DNA from: Diadema setosum
Taxonomy: Eukaryota; Echinodermata; Echinoidea; Diadematoida; Diadematidae
Assembly: GCF_964275005.1 (NCBI RefSeq)
Contig: NC_092700.1
Location: forward strand, 22,119,674 to 22,183,673
Direction of reading: 5' to 3'
DNA length: 64,000 bases
Below, piece by piece: positions 43,816 to 57,613 of this stretch. The notes below the pieces were generated by a model, which ran no database searches, was not told the origin of the DNA, and was given only the letters and a program-made list of their open reading frames with translations. Within the stretch, counting starts at the first letter, position 1. Each line of letters begins with the position of its first letter. The position numbers and the translations under genes were made by a program.

Positions 43816-45793
43816 TTGTTTGTTCGTTTGTTTCTAGCACGGTGCCCTCAGTCTGACCAACAGTCCGACCTCAGTACGGATATCAAGCTGCCCCCGCACG
43901 TGGACCCGGAGGGATGTGTCGCCAGAATGTACAAGGAACACTGGTACAATATCAAGGACGGGCAATCACAAGGACGAGTACATAGATGGTACAATTTTCA
44001 CCTCCAATCACTCGACAACACCATCTTGAAAGAAAAGGCTCGAAAAGTGTTTGAACTACAGTCCACTGCCTTTAAAATTAACGCTTCGTATGGATTTGTT
44101 TTGTTTAACAATGAAACGGAAGAGTGTAGGTACTATTACGCGAGTAGAAACACAATTTTCAACGAACCATACGTTATCACAAATCACGCTTCGTTTGAAG
44201 GTTTCATTAACACATTCATTCACGAAGATGTTCTTGAATATGCCAGGTCCCTGCGCCCAGATTCCAAATGGGTGATTCAACATATCACGAACGTCACATT
44301 CTACGTATTTTCCCTCATTGATCATCCCATCGGTAGGGGAATGGAGCTCCCACTGTACGTGCTAGATAACAAAGCGATCGTATCATTGGTCAAGAACCGA
44401 ATGACTGGTAAAACGTACGACGACAATTTGTGCCTCTATCGATGTATTGCTCTTCTTCGTGGTTGTAGTTCAAAATGTCTGGAAACAACAACGAAAGAAT
44501 TGTTAAAGAGTTACAAACCAAATGAAGAAATAAACAAATTCCCAGGTGTTAAACTCAGCGAACTGAGTGACATCGAAGAATTCTTTCAAATTAATATAAT
44601 TGTTTATCAGTTAGTGCCTGTAGGTGATGAATCAATAGGTGGAGATTGTGGAAAGGAAATCAACGATGTCTGTACCCCTACTGTTAGTTCGACTGAAACT
44701 GAAAAAGATTTATTCAGCAGTGAACAGACAGTGGCTGCTACACTCATTCGTCGAGGTCTGGATAAGTTTGCCGAGACACTGTACGTTAATCTTCACGACA
44801 GTCACTTCAGTTGTATCATTGACATCGAGAGGTATTGCCGTAACTATCAATGTAGACAATGCAACAAATTGTGGAAATCTCGAAAATCACTTCACCGACA
44901 TGAAAAACTCTGCAGCGCAACAGCCACCAAACACGTTTTTCCTAAGGGGCTTGCAACATTTCACAACTCAGCCACAATATGGGAGGAACTAGAGGCTGAG
45001 GGAATTTTCGTAGAGGGAAGTAGGAGATTTTTCCCATATTTTGCTACATTTGACATAGAGAGCTATCTTGAAAAATCTAATGAAAGTGAATGCAAATCTG
45101 ACGGTAGCCTACAGTATACATCTCGACACATACCTTTGAGTGTTAGCGTGAACTCAAATGTACCAGGTTACAACGAGGCTTATTGCATGGTGTCGGATGG
45201 AAATCCCCAGACATTAATCGACACTATGGTGGCGTACTTAATAGAAGTCAGCCAACGATCTTTCCAACTTCTGGAACCACTTTATCAAGACGTCCTGGAC
45301 AAGATTGACGTCAAAGCTGAGGAGATACGAAGTAGATTCTTGACTGATGGGGAAATATCTCCTGTACCCAAATACTTAACGAGACTGCGACAAAAAGTCT
45401 TAAACTATTTACAAGAGTTGCCAGTTGTCGGATTTAACTCGGGTAAATACGACATTAATGTCATCAAGGAGTTTCTATACCCAACCCTTCTCGAAAAGGA
45501 TCCTATCAACTACCTAGTAAAGAGAAACCACAATCACATGGCTATCAAAACTCAGCACCTACAATTCGTCGACATTTTGAACTTTCTTGCCCCAGGATTC
45601 TCTTTAGATTCATTCATGAAGGCCTATGGATGCAAGGAAACAAAGGGGTATTTTCCGTACGAATGGGTAGACTCTCTCGCTAAGTTGAATGAACCACAAC
45701 TTCCACCCATAGAAGCATTTAATGACACTCTTCATCGCACTGCATTGACCCCTGAACAATACAAGCAATGTCAGCGTGAGTGGAAAGACAACC

Positions 45794-45932
45794 AGGGGGG
45801 CGTTTCATCAACGAGTTCGTCGGAGGTTTTCACCGACAAATCTGCTATCAGCCAATCAGACGCAAGGATTTCAGTAGCTTTTAACAGTTGTCGGTGTAAA
45901 TCACTGACAAAAAGTTTCATGAAACACCCCCC
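45794..45932. mobile_element. MITE of about 139 bp nested in the polymerase gene
   Basis: It starts GGGGGGCGTTTCATCAACGA and ends AAAGTTTCATGAAACACCCCCC, inverted ends of about 17 bp. A second inner pair (TTTTCACCGAC and GTCGGTGTAAA) adds to the fold. Target duplication is not clear. It has no coding capacity of its own. Confidence 0.75.
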
Positions 45933-46318
45933 AGATGTCCACTTTCCGTAACTACCTCGTCTGGTATAATAATCGCGATGTAACCCCATTCATTGAGGCT
46001 GTAGAAAAGATGCGTGCTTTCTACGAGCATAGAGGTATTGATTTATTTAAGGACGGGATTTCTGTTCCGGGACTTACCATGAAATATCTGATGAAATGTA
46101 GTCCCGACGCACATTTCGGTTTGTTCTCAGAGAAGGATAAAGACCTATTCTACACTTTTCGCGAAAATTTAGTCGGGGGTCCATCGATTATTTTTCACCG
46201 CCATCATGAAAAGAACGTGACGAAGATTCGGGGAGTTAAAACGTGTTAGAAAGTGGTTGGCTTTGAAGCGAACGCTCTGTATCTATGGGCAATCATGCAA
46301 GACATGCCTACTAGACAC

Positions 46319-49300
46319 CATGGGCGTAAATCCCGGGGGGGGGGATGGGGGGGATATATCCCCCCCTGAAATGGAGGAGGGGGGGATGGCCTGTACAATC
46401 ATCCCCCCCCCCCTGAATTTTGAGGGGAAAAATGGAGGAAGCAGAAATGTGATTGTATCAATTTTGGCATATTGCATGACGTTTGTACGCCGGCCTTCAG
46501 ACAGGTAACAGAGCTGAACAGTATTCTATCTTGTAGGAAAATGTATAATTTTCTCAAGCGCTCGCTCGCTTCGCTCGCTCGCGAAGAAAGTAACATCGAC
46601 ATACACTGTAAGGTATGGCTCAGGCGTTGACAGCGTCAAATAGTATATAGGTCTACATGTAAACATGCTATGACGCGAGTAACTGGGGACCATCTGCAAA
46701 ATATGTACGAAAACATACAAACAAACAATAACAACAACTTTATCGCCATAATTGAATCCCCTCCATTTCCTGAATCATTCCTGAGAAACGACAGTGACTG
46801 ATGACTCAGTCAGGATACATCTATGGGCATACCAAGGGAAGATCAGGGACGTCGAATCTATATGGGGGGGGGGGGGGGGGCAAAGGGCATTTGCCCCGCC
46901 CCAAAGGAAGTGTTTAGACAGACAAATCATTATCCCCCAAGCAATTCCCGAGATGAGGACAAATCTCGAACTTTCTTAATGGAAAATTGTCCAAATATCG
47001 CCAGAACTATACATGCACCAGATCGTTGTATTGCAATCATGAACATGCAAAAGGTCCGCTATACAGGATAAGGGATAAACTTTGTACACTTTTGACATAG
47101 ACATAGAGTGTGCAGCAGATCTTTCACTTAACAAAAGCAACCTAATATGTATAGAGGCGTCGATGGGGGGGGGGATGGTTCTCAAATAAAAGTGGGACAA
47201 ACAAAAGCGAAAAATATAGCTACAAACGGCAGTTTTTGGAGTGTAGAATGTTAAAATTTTAAAGCTCGCTCGCTCCGCTCGCTCGCATTAACCGCTATGC
47301 CATTCTCCTGATGTTGCTGCCAGTGATTGACAGCAGGTGCACCCGGTGCGCCCCCCTTAATTTCCAAAGCGAAAATATAGCTACAAACGACAGTATTTAG
47401 GACTGGAAAATGTCAAAATTTTCAAACTCACTCTCTTCGCTCGCTAGCATTTAATCAGTATGCCATTCTCCTGATGTTGCTGCCAGTAATTGCCGGCAGT
47501 TGCACTCGGTGTGCCCCCTAAATTTCCAAAGCGAAAAAGTATAGCTACAAACGGCAGTTTTTAGACTGTAAAATGTCAAAATTTTCAAGCTCACTCGCTC
47601 CGCTCGCTCGCATTTAATCGCTATGCCATTCTCCTGATGTTGCTGCCAGTGATTGTGAGCAGGTGCGCCCCCCTTAATTTCCAAAGCGAAAAATACAGCT
47701 ACAAACGGCAGTTTGGGGACTGTAAAATGTCAAATTTTTGAAGCTCGCTCGCTTCGCTCGCTCGCATTTAATTATTATTCCATTCTCCTGATGTTGCTGC
47801 CAGTAATTGCCAGCAGTTTTCGCCCGGTGCGCCCCCTTAATTTCCAAAGCGAAAAATATAGCTACAAACGGCAGTTTTTGGACTGTCAAATGTCAAAATT
47901 TTGAAGCTCGCTCGCTTCGCTCGCTCGCATTTAATCATTACGCCATTCTCCTGATGTTGCTGCCTGTAATTGCCAACAGTTTTTGCCCGGTGCGCCCCCT
48001 TAATTTCCAAAGCGAAAAAATACAGCCACAAAGTACGACAGTTTTTTAGGACTGGAAAATGTCAAAATTTTCAAGCTCACTCTCTTCGCTCGCTAGCATT
48101 TAATCAGTATGCCATTCTCCTGATGTTGCTGCCAGTAATTGCCGTCAGTTGCGCCCGGTGTGCCCCCTTAATTTCCAAAGCGAAAAAATACAGCCACAAA
48201 CGGCAGTCTTTGGACTGTAAAATGTCAAAATTTTCAATCTCGCTCGCTCGCATTGAACCGCTATGCCATTCTCCTGATGTTGCTGCCAGTAATTGCCGGC
48301 AGTTGCACTCGGTGTGCCCCCTAAATTTCCAAAGCGAAAAAAACAACCAAACGGCAGTTTTTAGACTGTAAAATGTCAAAATTTTCAAGCTCGCTCGCTC
48401 CGCTCGCTCGCATTTAATCGCTATGCCATTCACCTGATGTTGCTGCCAGTGATTGTGAGCAGGTGCGCCCCCCTTAATTTCCAAAGCGAAAAATATAGCT
48501 ACAAACGGCAGTTTGGGGACTGTAAAATGTCAAATTTTTGAAGCTCGCTCGCTTCGCTCGCTCGCATTTAATTATTATTCCATTCTCCTGATGTTGCTGC
48601 CAGTAATTGCCAGCAGTTTTCGCCCGGTGCGCCCACTTAATTTCCAAAGCGAAAAATATAGCTACAAACGGCAGTTTTTGGACTGTCAAATGTCAAAATT
48701 TTGAAGCTCGCTCGCTTCGCTCGCTCGCATTTAATCATTATGCCATTCTCCTAATGTTGCTGCCTGTAATTGCCAACAGTTTTTGCCCGGTGCGCCCCCT
48801 TAATTTCCAAAGCGAAAAAATACAGCCACAAAGTACGACAGTTTTTTAGGACTGGAAAATGTCAAAATTTTCAAGCTCACTCTCTTCGCTCGCTAGCATT
48901 TAATCAGTATGCCATTCTCCTGATGTTGCTGCCAGTAATTGCCGTCAGTTGCGCCCGGTGTGCCCCCTTAATTTCCAAAGCGAAAAAATACAGCCACAAA
49001 CGGCAGTCTTTGGACTGTAAAATGTCAAAATTTTCAATCTCGCTCGCTCGCATTGAACCGCTATGCCATTCTCCTGATGTTGCTGCCAGTAATTGCCGGC
49101 AGTTGCACTCGGTGTGCCCCCTAAATTTCCAAAGCGAAAAAAACAACCAAACGGCAGTTTTTAGACTGTAAAATGTCAAAATTTTCAAGCTCGCTCGCTC
49201 CGCTCGCTCGCATTTAATCGCTATGCCATTCTCCTGATGTTGCTGCCAGTGATTGTGAGCAGGTGCGCCCCCCTTAATTTCCAAAGCGAAAAATATAGCT

Positions 49301-51377
49301 ACAAACGGCAGTTTGGGGACTGTAAAATGTCAAATTTTTGAAGCTCGCTCGCTTCGCTCGCTCGCATTTAATTATTATTCCATTCTCCTGATGTTGCTGC
49401 CAGTAATTGCCAGCAGTTTTCGCCGGGTGCGCCCCCTTAATTTCCAAAGCGAAAAATAATATAGCTACAAACGGCAGTTTTTGGACTGTCAAATGTCAAA
49501 ATTTTGAAGCTCGCTCGCTTCGCTCGCTCGCATTTAATCATTACGCCATTCTCCTGATGTTGCTGCCTGTAATTGCCAACAGTTTTTGCCCGGTGCGCCC
49601 CCTTAATTTCCAAAGCGAAAAAATACAGCCACAAACGACAGTTTTTGGGACTGGAAAATGTCAAAATTTTCAAGCTCATTCGCTTCGCTCGCTCGCATTT
49701 AATCATTATGCCATTCTCCTGATGTTGCTGCCAGTAATTGCCAGCAGTTTTCGCCCGGTGCGCCCCCCCCCCCTTAATTTCCAAAGCGAAAAAATACTAG
49801 TACAGCCACAAAGGACATGTGGGACTGTAAAATATCAAAATTTTCAAGCTCACTCGCTTCGCTCGCTCGTATTTAATCGTTATGCCATTCTGATGTTGCT
49901 GCCCGATTGCCGGCAGTTGCGCCCGGTGTGCCCCCATAATTTCCAAAGCGAAAAAATACAGCCACAAACGGCAGTCTTTGGACTGTAAAATGTCAAAATT
50001 TTCAAGCTCGCTCGCTCGCATTTAACCGCTATGCCATTCTCCTGATGTTGCTGCCGGTAATTGCCGGCAGTTGCACTCGGTGTGCCCCCTAAATTTCCAA
50101 AGCGAAAAAAACAACCAAACGGCAGTTTTTAGACTGTAAAATGTCAAAATTTTCAAGCTCACTCGCTCCGCTCGCTCGCATTTAATCGCTATGCCATTTT
50201 CCTGACGTTGCTGCCAGTGATTGTGAGCAGGTGCGCCCCCCTTAATTTCCAAAGCGAAAAATATAGCTACAAACGGCAGTTTGGGGACTGTAAAATGTCA
50301 AATTTTTGAAGCTCGCTCGCTTCGCTCGCTCGCATTTAATTATTATTCCATTCTCCTGATGTTGCTGCCAGTAATTGCCAGCAGTTTTCGCCGGGTGCGC
50401 CCCCTTAATTTCCAAAGCGAAAAATAATATAGCTACAAACGGCAGTTTTTGGACTGTCAAATGTCAAAATTTTGAAGCTCGCTCGCATTTAATCATTATG
50501 CCATTCTCCTGATGTTGCTGCCAGTGATTGACAGCAGCTGCGCCTGGTGTGCCCCCTTTAATTTCCAAAGCGAAGAATATAGCTTCAAACGGCAGTTTTT
50601 GGACTGAAAAATGTCAAAATTTTCAACGCAAAGAGATTTCACCGTAGGAGGGGGAAACCCCCCTACCGTTACCCTCCCCCCTCGCTTGATTCGTTCCCTC
50701 ACATAACCGCTCCTCCTAGATCAAATCCTGTCTACGCCGATGATAGGCCCCATTATTTATTAGGCCTTCACAGTGATGTCGCACAGCAAGAGCTGAAATA
50801 CCACGATTTTGTCATTCAATGATAAATTGTGAATATTTCATTTTCTTATTGTTTTTTTAAAGAAAAGAAAACAAAATTTTCACCACAAGTGAGCACCAGA
50901 TCGCTGAATTACAGGCCTGAAAATGCAAAATCTTCCTTGTGTGGGAGAGGGATACCCCCCCCCCCCCCCCATAAACACACCCTTCCCCCGTTCGGTCGTT
51001 CCGCTCCCTGTCACAGATATTTCCCCCCCCCCCAAAAAAAAAAAAAAAAAAAAAAAAAATGTTTTCATACTTTTAAGGTCTGATTTTCCGCCGAAAGTCG
51101 TCTGACAAGCAAAAAAAAAAAAAAAAAAAAGCAACAAGAACAAAAAGTCTTTATGTTGTTGCTGCCACTTTTCTCCCACTTTATATTTCATGCAAAAGAG
51201 TGGGGCATCCGATCCCTGTAAAGTGTGTGTGGGGGGGGGGAGGGGGGCACAAAGCTTCTCCCCCCCCCCCCCCCCCCCAAAAAAAAAAAAAAAAGGCTGC
51301 GCCGGTCCGGTTATGGGCTTGTAATCGTGATGATGGTGACCATCCCCCCCACTCCTCAGTATGGATTTACGCCGTTG
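46319..51377. mobile_element. 5.06-kb satellite-bearing non-autonomous DNA transposon, hAT-like
   Basis: The ends are CATGGGCGTAAATCC (46319-46333) and GGATTTACGCCGTTG (51363-51377). Reverse-complemented, they agree at 13 of 15 bases. The 8-bp duplication CTAGACAC flanks it exactly (46311-46318 and 51378-51385). An 8-bp duplication with short ends starting CA is typical of hAT elements. Inside, G- and C-homopolymer-rich flanks surround a satellite array (47195-50620). No transposase is visible, so it must have been moved in trans. It lies within the polymerase gene of the Polinton-like element. Confidence 0.85.
47195..50620. repeat. Satellite array, about 22 monomers of 150-170 bp, with higher-order repeats
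   Basis: Each monomer has TTTCCAAAGCGAAAAATA, CAAACGGCAGTTTTTGGACT, TGTCAAAATTTT, then the CpG-rich palindrome GCTCGCTCGCTTCGCTCG, TTTAATCATTATGCCATTC, TCCTGATGTTGCTGCCAG and CCCGGTGCGCCCCCTTAA. TTTCCAAAGC starts at 47361, 47523, 47678, 47841 and 48004, then on to 50561. Groups of five monomers recur at 47678, 48478 and 49278 (exactly 800 bp apart) and again at 50246. Open frames of 60-190 codons over it are repeat artefacts. Confidence 0.93.
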
Positions 51378-52997
51378 CTAGACACTATGTGAGACGAAGA
51401 GCGGAAAACAATTTCAAACCGGAGAGCAGACATCCTATTGCGCAAGAATGGCTCCAGTATGAAAGTTTTAGAAGAGACATTAAAATCCGACACAATGGCA
51501 ATCACTCCGAAAAAAGAATCGGCCCTCTCCAATTCCCCGTAGATGGCTTCTGCGCGGAGACTAATCAGGTCTTTGAATTCAATGGGTGCTATTTCCACGG
51601 GCATTCTTGTCATCTGACCAAAGGGGAAACACTAAACAAAAGACTGGGGAAACCTATGGAAGAATTACGTCAAAAGACTGAGGAGAAAATGAAATACATT
51701 CAACAAATGGGATATCGGTACATTTCCATTTGGGAATGTGAATATCGAGATATGCGCAAGCACGACTCTACGCTCAGTGCGTTTCTCTCAGAACATTTTC
51801 CCCAAACCAAGCTTCGCCATGGAGCGTCACAAGCACAACTTCTCTCCGCTATGCAGGAAGGACACCTCTTTGGGTTTGTTGTATGCGACATACACGTGCC
51901 AGACAAGTTTAAAGACTATTTCTCAGAGATGTGCCCTATCTTTAAGAATACAAACATATCGCGGGAGGATATCGGAGATGTAATGCGGAACTACGGAGAA
52001 AAACATGGCATTATGCAGACACCTCGACGTAGCCTCATTGGAAGTATGTTCGGGAAGAACATTTTGTTGTATACCCCTCTTCTTCGTTGGTACCTTGAAC
52101 ACGGTCTCATTGTTACCAACATCTCACAATTTGTAGAATACAAACCAAATGCTTGCTTTAAAACATTTGGGGAAGCTGTGTCAGACGCACGTCGTGCGGG
52201 GGATAGCGATCCGTGCAAGAGCATCATTGCTGATACAATGAAACTGATCGGAAACTCCTCCTACGGGAAGACAATTACAAACAAGGAAAAACATCGCAAT
52301 GTGAATGTGTGCGATGAAAATAAGGCACAAAAACAAGTCAATAGCACTCTGTTTCGGGATCTCAATCCTATCGGAAAAGACTGCTATGAAGTGGACATGG
52401 CCAAACAAAAAAATCAAAATGGATCTTCCGGTTGAAATTGGACACGCCGTGTACCAAATGGCAAAACTTCGAATGTTGCAGTTTTATTATGATTTCCTCG
52501 TGAAGTATGTTGATCCTTCTGATTTTCAGATGTGTGAAATGGATACGGATTCTGCGTATATCGCCATCTCTTCGAAAGATTTTGAGGATGTGATAAAACC
52601 GAACATGAAAGAACAATACGAAGAAGACAAAGGCAACTGGTTTCCTCGAAAAGACTGTGTGGAAAATGCTATGTATGATAAACGAACTCCGGGTTTGTTC
52701 AAAGTGGAATGGGAGGGTGACGGAATAGTTGCTCTTTGTAGCAAGACGTACTACTGTTTTGGCCCAACAGACAAATTCAGTTGCAAAGGCGTCAGTAAGA
52801 GACAAAATGACATCAACAAAAACACTTACCTAGAGGTTCTCCATTCAAGAGTGTCGGGCGGTGGAACCAATTTAGGATTTCGTGTTGTGAACAATGGTGT
52901 CTCTACATACTCGCAAACAAGAAATGCCTTCACTTATTTCTATCCAAAGCGTAAAATCTTGGATGACAACATCTCCACGACGTATTTAGATATCTGA

Positions 52998-54284
52998 GTA
53001 GAAAATACGCAGTATCATCAGTCATTGCATACAATTATTTTCCATTCATACGTTTTCCTCCCGGTAGTCTAACGAGAGAAAAAAAAAATGATACAGATGC
53101 CTTCATCGTACACTCAGTTATGATATCATTATGAATGTAATACTGCAAAGATTGTTGTAATTTTCATGCAAATTACTGTTTGCATCTCAAAAGATTATGA
53201 TTTTGGCTTTTTTGTATCTACGGTTGAAGCGAGTTACTAGAGAATGTCTGTTTACCTGTATATGTTTATTGCTGGTCTAGTTGTTATTCATTGTACATAT
53301 AAATCTTGCACAGGATCAGATTACATACACCGCGGAATGAGCGTATAGTCATCAACATGTTAAAAATGTTTGAATTTGAAGGGGCATTCGAGACGTTATT
53401 CATAATTTTACATCATGTAGTACATAAATCAACAGCTCCATGTATAACTTCTGGACTTTATTGTGGCCTTTGAGCAGGAGAGAAACCAATAATCTTAAAA
53501 TCTTAAAGAAATTACAATGAACAGTGTTGATATCATAGGAGCCTCACATATTTCAGAAATGTAGCAGTGTAATTCCAGTACCGCTTGATTAACAAGTTCA
53601 CAAGTGTAGAATCTATACATGCCTTCTTCTTTTCTTCTGCTTCCTTGAGCCCCAAGTCATGTATTCTTATGGTGAGGCTGTCATTTCATCGTCTTTGTAC
53701 ATTGTCATTTGTTGTAAATTTTGAAAACAATATTATTCTTCATCCCAGTCACTATAAATTTTGAAACTCTGTACTCAGTATACCTGATTAATAGTTGTTC
53801 AAATGTAAAACTCAGAAAATCTTTCGGAGGTCTCCTTTGATTTAGATTTAGATGCTTGGTACAATGCACGTTATTGTATGAACGTACACATCATGAATAT
53901 GGATTGACAAACATTTAGGTAGTGGTTTGAATTTTGTCAAAAAAAAAAACACACCCAACAACAACAACACATGGGTTTCATTTTATTTGATATGGTGCTG
54001 TGTTTTTACTGAGCTTTGCAATAGAGATATTTATAATTCCGTGTTATCAATTCAGTGTATATCCACGTTAGTTGCATAAACTTATGTACACAGCAGGGCG
54101 TTGCATAATATGCATATAATTTATGTTTGATTTTCTCAACTGTTTAATACGGAGCACGTGTGTAAGAAATTGGCCTTATCTTTTTCTAAGATTTTTTTTT
54201 TTTCAATTTCACTTGGATTCGACTAGATTTCGCAAGTAATATTGTTGGTAGGGTCTAAATCATGTAACAAACTACTCAGCAGCT
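52998..54284. other. Non-coding stretch between polymerase gene and right inverted repeat
   Basis: About 1.3 kb of AT-rich sequence. I find no frame resembling integrase, ATPase, protease or capsid proteins, although other Polintons keep genes on both sides of the polymerase. Confidence 0.45.
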
Positions 54285-57200
54285 TTCTTCATTGTCTATT
54301 GTGTAAACTGAAAGTCCTCGATTGGAAGTGGGCAAATATTGAGTTTATATCTAAATTCAAACGCAGACCTTAGTTGGTGGAGTGTTGCTGTAGAATATCA
54401 ATCGCTTTGTACATTTGTTTTCTATTCGATGTGATGAACTAATACTGAATTTAACAACACTAAATTACGTGCAGAATCGCAGTCTCAACAGCGAAAACAA
54501 CAACAACAACAAGAGAAGAAAACAAGAAAATGACAAGATGAATAACAAAACAAAACAACACAAGTCCGTTGAACGCGATTGTTTCTGACTATTGGTCTAC
54601 TCAACATAGTTAGTTCACTATACATTTTTTTTTTTTTTTGTCAAAGAATATTAGCCCGAATAACGCAAGCAATAGCTAATCACTCGCCAGCGATACTTAA
54701 ATTAATAATAATGACGTCATTCAACTGGAGAATTCCGCATTGGCCTTTCTTACGTAAGAGTTATGACTCATGCAGACGAGTCTCAACAGGTGAAATCTGT
54801 TTATCGGTTCATGGTTAGTGTCTCGATTCTAATATTCGATAATGCTGCCCAAAACCAGACTAATATGTTCGTGTTACCATTTCATGACTACTATGTTTTG
54901 CGTATTTCTTTTCCCTTGGAGGTTCTTTAGCTACAGTTTACACAGTTTCGATGGTTCTTTGTATGTATAACATCGTAATATGTTACTTATTTATCAATAT
55001 TCTTCATTTCCCACATTTCTACTATTCAATATGTAAATAGTTTGTATTAACTTTGTTTGTTTGTTTGTTTATCAAAGCATTGAAGGTGTATATGATACCG
55101 AAAGACTAAATGTGTATTTATTTCTCCTTGCGTAGCTGTGTAGAGTATGCGCGTATGGACGATTATAAGAGTAAAATTCAATCGTGGTCCTCTAAAGGCA
55201 AGAATAATTGTACTCATATTCGTCAACTCTCCGTTTCGCCGTTTCGTCATTTCGCCATTTTGTCATTTCGCCATTTTGTTTAAATCTATGTACTAGTGTG
55301 CGACTTCTGTTGTTGTTCTTGTTCTTGTTTATTCAAAATGCTGAACTTTAACGAAACCGAAAAAAAAAGTTAAAATGTTGTGCAACACATTCTTAAACAA
55401 AATTAACAAATAATTTTTATGTCTTCAATATCATTGTATAACGTCTGATATGCTTGCGTCTCGAAACATGATTGCATGTTAATGACCATATGGTTTGCGG
55501 ATTTCTTTTTTTTTTGAGAGAGAGAGAGAGAGAGAAAGACAACAGGAGAGGGAGAGAGAAAATTGTAAAAAAAATACAAGTACCAGCTTGTTATGCATGA
55601 GAGAAAACACTACGATGTCAAAATGTTGTTGTGAAATATCTTTTTGTTCATCAAGTTCAACTATACATAACACGATATTAAAAAATACATTTTTTTTTTG
55701 TAAGCTATTGAAGCTAGGTGCGACTTTTAATTAGAGTGAAACAAAAGAAAGAAATTGTATCATGAACATGGGAAATATCAAAACGTCGATTACATCAATC
55801 ACTCATTTTTTTTTCTTGTAATTTTTTTCCTGCGTATTCTTTCACGAATATATTTGAAAGACTTCGAGTTGTTTGAACCCCTATTCGTTATATTAAGAAA
55901 TAGATAAGTTATTGATCACACCATGCATATAAACCTCATTGGGTCAATGTACGATGTCGTGACCATGATAAAGAACCCACATGTCACAGTCGCATCTATG
56001 AGCACTCTTTCATGCGTCATCCACCATGATGGAACTCCACTGCTCAGGGGGTACTCGATCGTTATCTTGCGAAAATCGTGTGTACACATTTAAACATGAA
56101 TATACCTTCAATGATATCACATTTCCGTATTATCGGGTAAACATACGACTCCGTAATTATTGTTCAAAACACTATCTGTTACTTCACACTTGTAAACACT
56201 ATATACAAGTTTGTGTTTCAACATGTTTGCTTTTCCAACATTGTGTAGAAAACTGACTTAAATCTCTTTCACAATTTAGTACGATACAATGATGAACGTG
56301 ATAAACTAACGAAATGATGAAATGACAAATGTTAATGATTACACGATGAAATGATGAATAATGATGAAACGATGAAATGATGAAACGATGAAATGATGAA
56401 ATGATGAAATGATTACATGATGAAACGATGAAATGATGAAACGATGGAATGATGAAACGATGAAACGATGAAATGATGAAACGATGAAATGATGAAACGA
56501 TGAAATGATGAAATGATGAAATGATGAAACGATGAAATGATGAAATGATGAAATGATGAAATGATGAAATGATGAAATGATGAAACGATGAAATGATGAA
56601 ATGATGAAATGATGAAATGATGAAACGATGAAATAATAGATGAAACGATGAAATGATGAAACGATAAAACGATGAAACGACGAAAAAAGGAATATTGCTA
56701 TCCTAATCCATTCTCACCTTTGATGTCATTTATTCACACCATGAGATTACGTCATGCAAATTCATATAAAATCTTGCATCATATATAAACGCGCACAACC
56801 CCATCACACCATAAACTCCACATAAGCCCTCAAGTTCATGCGATGTCAACTCATGAATGTTCATACATTTTGCATCATCTTGGAACTTCACTGCTTCACG
56901 ACTTATGATCCTACGTCGTGTTTACACATTTACACGAATACCGGTAATGATATGAAATTTTCTGTATGTATTATCGTGCAAGCATACGACTCTACAACCT
57001 AACTTCGCAATAACCATAGAAATCGTATCAAGAGGCTCGCTCTCCACAGCTCCACAAGTCTCACCTGAGCGTGCTTAATCTTACAATCATACATTATTGA
57101 TAAGCAATTGCATACATTAATATCCATATGCTAGGTCATCTTGTTGGAGCTCCGCTGCTCCATAATTCGCTTTTGGTGATGACTTATCCTTATCCTAAGA

Positions 57201-57579
57201 ATTTGCATACCTATATTCATATCAACCTTTCGTATCATCGCTCAAAAATCATACGACTCCACAACATACACTCAACACCAGCCATACAATCAATTGGAAA
57301 AAAAGAGACCCCTTCACAGCTCCATAGCTCCAGAGCTCCACAGCTCCACAGCCCCTTAGCCCAAACATAATTTATATATTTACATATTCATGAATAAAGC
57401 TTATCAGTATTTATATATTAGTCGTCTTGGAGCTCCACTACTCCACAATTCACTATAGATGATGCCTAATCCTTCATACGTTACCGGTATATGCATTTGC
57501 ATTTACTTTGTATCAACCTTTCGTATCATCGTGCCAGATAAAAAAAAACCAAACAAACAAACACACAAAAAAAAAACAT

Positions 57580-57613
<34 letters not shown>

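Larger units (their letters stand above)
43816..52997 (+). pseudogene. Family B DNA polymerase (protein-primed type) of the Polinton-like element, broken
   Basis: Family parts in order: an N-terminal region with DNLCLYRCIALLRG, which recalls an OTU-like fold; a zinc-finger-like CRQCNKLWKSRKSLHRHEKLC-type motif; the 3'-5' exonuclease with FATFDIESYLE and VVGFNSGKYDINVIKEF; then (after the nested element) the endonuclease-like insertion typical of DNA_pol_B_2 proteins, VDGFCAETNQVFEFNGCYFHGH-type; and palm motifs KLIGNSSYGKT and MDTDSAYIA. The family copies both strands of linear protein-capped DNA. The gene is not functional as it stands: it has about three or four breaks in addition to two nested insertions (a MITE of about 140 bp and a 5.06-kb satellite-bearing element). 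Because the sequence outside the insertions is still well preserved, it decayed recently. Confidence 0.88.

Noticed and set aside
47451-50702. Many overlapping open frames of 60-193 codons on both strands with repeated peptide strings
   Set aside because: They are the satellite monomer read in several frames. Frame openness comes from the repeat, and both strands are equally open.
50880-51191. Gly/Pro-rich frames around poly-C, poly-G and poly-A runs
   Set aside because: They are homopolymer artefacts in the flanks of the satellite-bearing transposon.
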